From positions 74,259 through 138,258 of the forward strand of contig UQCS01000001.1 of the NCBI GenBank assembly GCA_900539605.1: a stretch of DNA of 64,000 nucleotides. Reading direction: 5' to 3'. The notes under the pieces were generated by a model that was not told the DNA's origin, did no database searches, and saw only the letters and a program-made list of their open reading frames with translations. The stretch comes from an uncultured Azospirillum sp. GTDB taxonomy: Bacteria > Pseudomonadota > Alphaproteobacteria > RF32 > CAG-239. Positions within the stretch are counted from its first letter, which is position 1. Every line of letters starts with the position of its first letter. Position numbers and translations under genes: made by a program. Shown one piece after another: positions 58,777 to 64,000 of this stretch.

Positions 58777-60090
58777 ATGCGAACGGAAACCACACTGGAA
58801 AAATATCAGGAACAGTTAAAAAACACCCCTTATCCCGGGCGGTTTAATCTGTATGCTTTTATTTTCAATTCATTTTACTATCTCTATACCGCCATGCCGG
58901 GATACTTTCTGTTGTATTTTTTCGGCGGCCTTATTCTGATGACAGCCGGTTATGCTGCCGTTCGCAGTCTTTGGGTTATACCGCTTGTAATGCTCGGAAC
59001 CAGGATCGTGAACGCTTTTTGGGCCGACCGGGCCCGCCTCCGCCACATCCATCGTTTTATTGAACGTAACCAAGACGTCAATTACGGCCGTCCGGTTATT
59101 TTTTACCCGGTGCCGGTAAAGCGTCTGCTGATCAGCAGTCTGATCAGCGGCGGCCTGTATCAGATTTACTGGATGTACAAAAACTGGCAGGCGGTTCGGC
59201 GCGATACTCACGACAACCAAATTTTCCCTGTCGTCCGGGGGTGGTTGCTGGGAATCTTTTATATTTATCCGTTGCTGCAGACCATCCGTCTTAATTTGCA
59301 ACGCAGCAAAACCGAAGGACGGCATTTTAGACAACTGGCCGTCGCATATACAGCATGTCTGTTTATGCAGACCGGATTGTGTATAGCTTTTTATTACGGC
59401 AGCACCGGAATGCTGTATCTTTATACCGTATGGTTTGCGCTTACCGCCGCCTGGCTGACCGGCCTGTATCTGCTGGTTACCCTTCAAAAACGCATTAATT
59501 TTCATAATCGCAAAAAAAACACCAAACTGCAATTGCAAAACGGCTGGCACTGGAGCGAAGCCACGGTTATTGCCATCGGTTTTCTCCTCAGCTTCGGATC
59601 TTTATTTTGGCATCATCCGCTGCAGCAAAATGACGAAAAGCTCGGACTTGCTCTTGCCAGCACTTACCGAATGACCGAAGGATACGCCGGTTTTTGCCGC
59701 AAGCAGGGTTATGAAATGACGCGTTTTCCCAAAGTCTACAATGAATATTTCCGTCCCGAAATTGAGATTATCAATCGTCGGCTGAAATCCTATAATCTGA
59801 CAATGGAACAGGCATGGGAATTTTTCCGCATCAAACTCAACACCGTGATGGATGAAAGCATCATGCGCGAATTCTCCGCCCTCAAACCGGCGGTGATCGA
59901 ACAAATTATCCGCCAGTACAAAAAAGAACAAATTGATAATTTTGACGAACGCGTTGCCCGTGAATTTCTTGATAAAGAAATTACCTTGCCGGTTATATGT
60001 TCGGAAACGGACAATAATGCCAAAATTCTGATTGACAATAACGAAACTTATAAAAAATTCTTCCGCGAAACCGTCAGCCAAATCCGGTAA
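58777..60090 (+). CDS. DUF2628-like multi-span membrane protein
   Basis: A protein of 437 residues. The opening NTPYPGRFNLYAFIFNSFYYLYTAMPGYF matches the amphipathic start of DUF2628/TM2-like proteins (rfN..AF.fg.fYyly.gm). A second module around 115-175 (LISSLISGGLYQIYWMYKNW) resembles DUF4234-type helices. Six or so membrane helices precede a soluble C-terminal domain (~290-437) with no recognised motif. The start is set by GAGG at 58768 and the promoter before it. Function unknown. Confidence 0.7.
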   Translation: MRTETTLEKYQEQLKNTPYPGRFNLYAFIFNSFYYLYTAMPGYFLLYFFGGLILMTAGYAAVRSLWVIPLVMLGTRIVNAFWADRARLRHIHRFIERNQDVNYGRPVIFYPVPVKRLLISSLISGGLYQIYWMYKNWQAVRRDTHDNQIFPVVRGWLLGIFYIYPLLQTIRLNLQRSKTEGRHFRQLAVAYTACLFMQTGLCIAFYYGSTGMLYLYTVWFALTAAWLTGLYLLVTLQKRINFHNRKKNTKLQLQNGWHWSEATVIAIGFLLSFGSLFWHHPLQQNDEKLGLALASTYRMTEGYAGFCRKQGYEMTRFPKVYNEYFRPEIEIINRRLKSYNLTMEQAWEFFRIKLNTVMDESIMREFSALKPAVIEQIIRQYKKEQIDNFDERVAREFLDKEITLPVICSETDNNAKILIDNNETYKKFFRETVSQIR

Positions 60091-60107
60091 CACAAAATTT
60101 TGAATAT

Positions 60108-60143
60108 AAAACCGCCTTTCACTGATTTTTAAAGGCGGTTTTG
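60108..60143 (+). terminator. Terminator of the DUF2628-like gene
   Basis: AAAACCGCCTTT and AAAGGCGGTTTT form a 12-bp stem with a CACTGATTTTT loop; it can also serve the opposite strand. Confidence 0.85.
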
Positions 60144-60185
60144 CGGCTTTTTGAGCGACTGATCACCTGAAAGCGATCTTTGTTC

Positions 60186-60785
60186 TTATGCCGGTAAGTT
60201 GTTCAAATAACGATATAATGTACTTTCGTTGACTTTCAGCAAGCGAGCAACATGGCTTTTGGATGCGCCGCTGTCCAGCAACTTTTTGATCTGCGGCGCC
60301 TTTCCCGCCAGTTTGCTGCCTTTTTTGTTTTTACTGCCTTTGGGGCGCCCCAGCACCTTCCCTTCGGCTTTCAGCCTTTGCAAACACTGCATCGTCCGTG
60401 ACTTGATCATGTTTTTTTCAATTTCGCTGGAAAGTGAAAACGCAAAAGCCAAAACTTTAGAGTTTATGTCATCGCCCAACTTATACCCCTCTTTGATGGT
60501 CCATACCTGACACCCCTTTTCCATGCATTGATGCAAAATTGCCATCACCTGCAGCAGGTTCCGCCCCAAACGGCTCAATTCCGAACAGAGCAATATGTCG
60601 GTATCGTTAAGCTTGTTCAACAGCTTTGACAATTTTCGTTTTTCCAAATCCTTTGACGAAGAAACAGTTTCCTCAACCCAACGATCAATTTCCAAAGAAT
60701 TTTTATTTATAAATTCCCTGATCTCAAATTTTTGGTTTTCCAAATCCTGTTTACAGGTGCTTATTCTTAAATATCCATATATCAT
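60186..60785 (-). CDS. Serine recombinase (resolvase/invertase family)
   Basis: A 199-residue site-specific recombinase of the Hin/Pin/resolvase group. The catalytic Ser is in GYLRISTCKQDLENQ (YxRxST.xQ), SELSRLGRN carries the arginines, and a C-terminal HTH (ASKSHVARLLKVNESTLYRYL) binds DNA; LGRPKGSKNK is the hinge. The ATG at 60785 starts at the canonical MIYGYLR. No partner transposase or cargo is seen beside it. An inverted repeat at 60829-60858 in its upstream region is a candidate site for it. It may invert or resolve a sequence elsewhere in the genome. Confidence 0.9.
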   Translation of the reverse strand: MIYGYLRISTCKQDLENQKFEIREFINKNSLEIDRWVEETVSSSKDLEKRKLSKLLNKLNDTDILLCSELSRLGRNLLQVMAILHQCMEKGCQVWTIKEGYKLGDDINSKVLAFAFSLSSEIEKNMIKSRTMQCLQRLKAEGKVLGRPKGSKNKKGSKLAGKAPQIKKLLDSGASKSHVARLLKVNESTLYRYLNNLPA

Positions 60786-60828
60786 GGCAAATCCCTTAAT
60801 TCTGTTAATGAGAATTTTCTTGTAACAG

Positions 60829-60858
60829 GTTTGATAAGTTATCTCTAAATTATCAAAC
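60829..60858. promoter_or_regulatory. 9-bp inverted repeat upstream of the serine recombinase
   Basis: GTTTGATAA and TTATCAAAC are separated by 12 bases, centred about 58 bases upstream of the recombinase start. Arms of this length are typical of serine recombinase crossover or accessory sites, or of an autoregulatory operator. Confidence 0.5.
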
Positions 60859-60979
60859 ACTTATATAGGGTATCTTTTGGCACCAAAACTGTCTGCGGCA
60901 TTCTAGTCCTTTATCCGCCGGTACCGGGATATACCGGTTGCCGGGTCGGCTATTTCTGATAGCGGAAATTCAGGATACA

Positions 60980-61004
60980 AAAAAAGCAGGTTTTAACCTG
61001 CTTT
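60980..61004 (-). terminator. Terminator after tRNA-Val
   Basis: AAAGCAGGTT and AACCTGCTTT form a 10-bp stem with a TT loop; on the minus strand it ends in a T-run 7 bases after the CCA of tRNA-Val. Confidence 0.8.
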
Positions 61005-61010
61005 CAAAAT

Positions 61011-61086
61011 TGGTGGGTGTGACAAGGATCGAACTTGTGACCCCTACGATGTCAACGTAGTGCTCATACCGCTGAGCTACACACCC
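61011..61086 (-). tRNA. tRNA-Val (GAC)
   Basis: Minus-strand cloverleaf: acceptor GGGTGTG/CACACCC, discriminator A, encoded CCA; anticodon stem CTACG/CGTAG with loop TTGACAT gives GAC; T-arm ACAAG-TTCGATC-CTTGT is normal. Confidence 0.96.
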
Positions 61087-61254
61087 ATGTGATGGATATC
61101 TATTTAGCCTATCCCGATCAATTTGGCAAGACTTTTTTTCACTTACTATAAATTTTATATTAGGAACAGGTTCAATTTTTGAAATGCTTTTTGTTATCAA
61201 AAAGTTAATCTTTTACGAGTACGATATATTTTCCAACATGATGCAGGAGTAGCC

Positions 61255-62139
61255 ATGACAGAGCGAAAAATTGATTTTAACGTTGATTATTCCAAACTAA
61301 ACATCATCAGCGAACACAACACCAAAGAACCGCGTTATCCGATTGTTCTGTCGGTTCCGCACAGCGGCCGCGTTTTTCCGCAGGAATTTCTTGACAATGT
61401 CGAAGTCGACGTCAATGAATTGCGCAGCAACGAAGATCCGTTTGTTGACGAACTGTTTATGGATGCTTCCAACCTCGGCATTCCGATGGTCGCTTTAAAC
61501 ATCGGCCGTGCCTTTATCGACGTTAACCGCGATTCGATAGAACTTGATCCCTCGATGTTTTACAATTATCCTAACGCTGACATGGTTGTCGGTAATCGGC
61601 GCTGCCGGGTCGGGTTGGGCCTGTTTCACCGCATCACTGCTTCGCGCCAGAATATATACGGCGGTCTGCTTGATTATGAAGAAGCTCTGCAACGGATTAA
61701 AAACGTCTATAATCCTTATCATGCCCATTTGCAAAAGATGATTGACCGCTGCAGCAAAAAGTTCGGATTTTGCCTGATACTCGACTGTCACTCCATGCCT
61801 TCAAAAATCTGCAATATCATGCAGGACAACCGGCAAATTGAGTTCTGTCTCGGCACATTGTTTGAGCAGAGCTGCCCTTCCGAAATGTATGAGTTTATGC
61901 TGCAACGGCTGAAACAGAAGTATAATGTTAGTCTTGACTGCCCGTATTCCGGTGCGCACATCAGTTTCAATTACTGTCAGCCGCGCAAAAACGTTTATAC
62001 ACTGCAAATAGAGATTAACCGCAGTTTATACGAAGACGAGGCTGTGTATAAAAAAAATGCTAATTTTCAGTATATTAGCTCCGACATTTGTGCAGCTGTG
62101 ATTGACCTTGGCAATTTTTTGCTGGATTTTAAAAAATAA
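61255..62139 (+). CDS. N-formylglutamate amidohydrolase family protein
   Basis: A 294-residue zinc hydrolase of the HutG2/FGase group, which releases glutamate from N-formylglutamate in histidine breakdown. Family landmarks: VLSVPHSGRVFP near the N-terminus, NEDPFVDELF (R.nEDp.vd.L), FIDVNRDSIELDPSMF, LDCHSMPS (metal His) and the C-terminal INRSLYEDE. No other hut genes are in the window, so it may act on another N-formyl or N-acyl amino acid. A strong AGGAG precedes the ATG. Confidence 0.88.
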   Translation: MTERKIDFNVDYSKLNIISEHNTKEPRYPIVLSVPHSGRVFPQEFLDNVEVDVNELRSNEDPFVDELFMDASNLGIPMVALNIGRAFIDVNRDSIELDPSMFYNYPNADMVVGNRRCRVGLGLFHRITASRQNIYGGLLDYEEALQRIKNVYNPYHAHLQKMIDRCSKKFGFCLILDCHSMPSKICNIMQDNRQIEFCLGTLFEQSCPSEMYEFMLQRLKQKYNVSLDCPYSGAHISFNYCQPRKNVYTLQIEINRSLYEDEAVYKKNANFQYISSDICAAVIDLGNFLLDFKK

Positions 62140-62325
62140 ATATGGTATAAATGCCTCTGTTTTAATGCTTTATGGCTATGGGCCGTTATTGTATAACCTG
62201 CCCCCAAATCAATCTTTTTTTTATTTATTTTGCCGTTAAGCAGATTGAAATCAACCATTGGTTTGAGGGATGTCTGTGGCAGTTTGGGGAAACAGAGGGA
62301 TACTGTTGGAAGTATCAAATTTTTT

Positions 62326-63003
62326 ATGTTTTTTCTTATATTGCTGATGTTGTTTCAGCCCTTGCCGGCAAACGCCCGGGACACTGTAGTTGTGGATGAC
62401 GCGTTTGTTTGTATGGACGCAACCACCAAAGCGGAAGAAAGGTACCAGATTCAAAAATATCTGCTCACCTCTATCTCAACCGTCGAAACCGGAAAATGGA
62501 ACAGCAAAACCCAGCAGAAAATGGCTTGGCCCTGGACAATCAACGTCCGCGGAAAAGGTCATTATTATAAAACCAAAGAAGCGGCCATCGCCGCAGCAAA
62601 AGCTTTTCGCAAACGCGGGATTAAAAGCTTTGATGTCGGCTGTATGCAAATTAATATGAAATTCCACGGGCACGAGTTTGCCAGTTTGGAAGAAGCTTTT
62701 GATCCGCAAAGCAACGTGGAATATGCCGCTCGTTTTCTTAAACGCCTATATGACCGCCGTCAGGATTGGATGAAAGCGGCAACCGATTACCATTCCAAAA
62801 AGCCGAGAAAGGCTCGGGTTTATCATAAAAAACTGTTGGCAGCTCTCGAAACCGCAAAAAAAGGGCATGCCGTCTATACAACCCTATACGCTGCTGCTGC
62901 AGTTCCGGAACCGGTTAAACAAAAACGAAACTGGCTGAGCCGTTTGCTGTGGGGAGATGATGAGAGCGAGAAACAAGAAGTCAAGCTCTCATTACGGAGT
63001 TGA
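62326..63003 (+). CDS. Periplasmic lytic transglycosylase (SLT domain)
   Basis: A peptidoglycan-cleaving enzyme of ~225 residues. After a hydrophobic signal (MFFLILLMLFQPLPANA) comes an SLT/lysozyme-like domain: LTSISTVETGKWNS holds the catalytic Glu in TVETG, followed by AWPWTINVRGKGHYYKTKEA and DVGCMQINMKFHG (the GxxQIN motif), then NVEYAARFLKRLYDR. The compact form with PWTIN resembles transglycosylases attached to secretion or conjugation systems. The ATG lacks a good ribosome-binding site; an in-frame TTG at 62287 would give a signal peptide with a normal basic N-region. Confidence 0.85.
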   Translation: MFFLILLMLFQPLPANARDTVVVDDAFVCMDATTKAEERYQIQKYLLTSISTVETGKWNSKTQQKMAWPWTINVRGKGHYYKTKEAAIAAAKAFRKRGIKSFDVGCMQINMKFHGHEFASLEEAFDPQSNVEYAARFLKRLYDRRQDWMKAATDYHSKKPRKARVYHKKLLAALETAKKGHAVYTTLYAAAAVPEPVKQKRNWLSRLLWGDDESEKQEVKLSLRS

Positions 63004-63008
63004 ACTTA

Positions 63009-63740
63009 ATGCAAGTCGATAAAATTTCACTGGACTATCATATCAAAAGTTACGAATGTAATCGTGACGGCACTTTACGCTTATTGACCCTGATGAACAT
63101 CTTTCAGGATACCGCCGACACTCACGCTTCAAATCTTGGCGTCGGAATTGAACACTGTCTGGCCCACGGCCTCGCCTGGGTCGGTTCCAACTATCAGGTC
63201 GCAATTGACCGAATGCCTTCGTGGCATGAAAAGGTAACTGTCATTTCATGGCCGGCGGTAGAGAAAAAACTCGGCGCCATCCGTGACTTTGTGATTCGGG
63301 ACGTCCAGGGAACACCGATTATCCGCGCTTCCAGTCAATGGGTTCTCATTGATTTTGCCAAAAAGCGGCCAGTGGCTCTCCGTGATAATCTGCCGATGTA
63401 CAAAGTCATTGACGAACGTAGCCTGGAAACCGATTTTCCCCGCCTTCCCGAACCAGAACGAACGGATTTTTCAGCTGTTTTTAAGGTTCGTTATGACGAT
63501 ATCGACGTCAACCACCATGTCAACAATGCCGTTTACCCGTTATGGGCTTCGGAAGCAGTGTCGGCAGATTTTCGGTCGTCACATCAACCTGCCGGGTTGG
63601 AAATTGCATTTAAAAAAGAAGGTCTGTTTGGCGAAGAAATAGAAGTTCAAACCCAAATCGACGATATGACGACGTTGCACAGTATTCATGCCCGCAGCGA
63701 CGGCCGTGAACTGGCGAAACTTCGCCTTCACTGGAAATAG
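63009..63740 (+). CDS. Acyl-ACP thioesterase (FatA-like)
   Basis: A 243-residue double-hotdog thioesterase that releases fatty acids from ACP. The first hotdog shows YECNRDGTLRLLTLMNIFQD and WVGSNYQVAIDRMP; the second has VRYDDIDVNHHVNNAVYPLW, the conserved D-x-x-x-N-x-H-x-x-N-x-x-Y catalytic block. The ATG at 63009 follows GGAG by 10 bases; an in-frame TTG at 63000 is less well placed. It overlaps the end of the transglycosylase region closely and probably shares its transcript. Confidence 0.85.
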   Translation: MQVDKISLDYHIKSYECNRDGTLRLLTLMNIFQDTADTHASNLGVGIEHCLAHGLAWVGSNYQVAIDRMPSWHEKVTVISWPAVEKKLGAIRDFVIRDVQGTPIIRASSQWVLIDFAKKRPVALRDNLPMYKVIDERSLETDFPRLPEPERTDFSAVFKVRYDDIDVNHHVNNAVYPLWASEAVSADFRSSHQPAGLEIAFKKEGLFGEEIEVQTQIDDMTTLHSIHARSDGRELAKLRLHWK

Positions 63741-63761
63741 CTGTCTATAGGACATTTAATC

Positions 63762-63791
63762 TGAAAGGCGCCGTACGGCGTCTTTTTATTT
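63762..63791 (+). terminator. Terminator after the thioesterase gene
   Basis: GGCGCC and GGCGTC (one G-T wobble) around GTAC, followed by TTTTTATTT. Confidence 0.75.
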
Positions 63792-63805
63792 CCCGTTTCC
63801 AATAG

Positions 63806-63925
63806 ATATCCTCCCCGTAAACTGGGGGTTTATAGCAGTTGCAAATCTAACGGTTTGACCACACTCGTTGGCGTGGCGCGGTGTCTAACGACACCTTAGC
63901 ATTCAACCCCATTAAAATGGGAATT
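63806..63925. other. Multi-hairpin region, possibly an IS200/IS605-type end or a structured RNA
   Basis: Four hairpins follow within 120 bases: CCCC/GGGG at 63812-63828, CCAC/GTGG at 63859-63876, GGTGTC/GACACC at 63880-63895 and CCCATT/AATGGG at 63908-63921. Read on the minus strand the first has the order AACCCCC, spacer, GGGGAGGA, which recalls the right-end hairpin of IS200/IS605 elements whose TnpB guide RNA overlaps that end. No tnpA or tnpB is in the remaining bases, so a non-autonomous remnant or an unrelated RNA is equally possible. Confidence 0.35.
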
Positions 63926-63945
63926 ACCTGTAAAGCACCAATATT

Positions 63946-63983
63946 AAAAAAAGCACTGTTTCATCTGAAACAGTGCTTTTTAA
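63946..63983. terminator. Strong bidirectional terminator
   Basis: AAGCACTGTTTCA and TGAAACAGTGCTT form a long perfect stem with a TC loop, flanked by A- and T-runs. It may end a plus-strand RNA from the multi-hairpin region or a minus-strand gene beyond the window. Confidence 0.85.
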
Positions 63984-64000
63984 GAATGTAGGAACTGCTC

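Noticed and set aside
60186..61086. Integrative element inserted at tRNA-Val
   Set aside because: The recombinase is of the small resolvase/invertase type rather than a tyrosine or large serine integrase, and no direct repeat of the tRNA 3' end was seen nearby.

Overview
The window reads as a chromosomal segment of a Gram-negative alphaproteobacterium, probably an uncultured, host- or gut-associated, largely anaerobic member with a compact genome. The reasons are: a 6S RNA directly behind zapA; an inositol-monophosphatase-family gene beside efp; Lol, MsbA, porin and autotransporter outer-membrane machinery; an oxygen-sensitive class III ribonucleotide reductase under apparent NrdR control; and short intergenic gaps with many overlapping stop/start codons. 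Lineage and lifestyle are inferences; no rRNA is present. No CRISPR array, prophage or complete insertion sequence was seen.

Layout. 1-3.7 kb: housekeeping (a damaged IMPase-family gene, efp, a ThiE-like gene, zapA, 6S RNA, a YmdB-type phosphoesterase, a purine phosphoribosyltransferase). 3.8-6.6 kb: a large Pmp-like autotransporter behind an AT-rich control region with three copies of an A-tract/GATC motif. 6.6-11.6 kb: a tight minus-strand flagellar operon whose first gene fuses a minimal FliF to a FliG without its N-domain, followed by fliH, fliN, flhF, flhG and a membrane DnaJ-SH3 protein. 11.7-15.6 kb: esterase, glycosyltransferase, thrS. 15.7-16.6 kb: two tandem copies of an unrecognised structured RNA, each with its own promoter and terminator, ending just before a small HTH gene. 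16.8-18.5 kb: two BI-1-family membrane proteins, one lacking both acidic residues. 18.7-31.5 kb: Sel1 protein, a putative HExxH protein, Uup, a HAD protein without its nucleophile, tcdA, tatD, alr and two large acidic proteins of unknown role. 31.6-34.7 kb: anaerobic RNR, with the glycyl-radical domain of NrdD encoded as a separate 69-residue protein. 35-49 kb: lolA, exonuclease III, response regulator, porin, trigger factor, tRNA-Leu, RF3, ComEC, lipoproteins. 49-56.4 kb: msbA-like exporter and a Bat (VWA/TPR) operon. 56.5-64 kb: MarC, spermidine-synthase-like membrane protein, DUF2628-like protein, serine recombinase with an upstream inverted repeat, tRNA-Val, formylglutamate amidohydrolase, lytic transglycosylase, acyl-ACP thioesterase, and a multi-hairpin region at the end.

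How the genes fit together. Envelope construction and surface exposure dominate: LPS export (MsbA), lipoprotein carrier (LolA), peptidoglycan supply and turnover (Alr, lytic transglycosylase, LpoB-like lipoprotein), porin and autotransporter. Translation and folding support comes from EF-P, ThrS, RF3, trigger factor, Uup and TcdA. The most unusual items are the FliF-FliG fusion operon, the covarying tandem RNAs and the split NrdD. A recurrent theme is catalytic-site loss in otherwise full-length proteins (IMPase, HAD, BI-1 paralogue, BatB MIDAS, response-regulator receiver), which fits a lineage that keeps folds while abandoning their chemistry.
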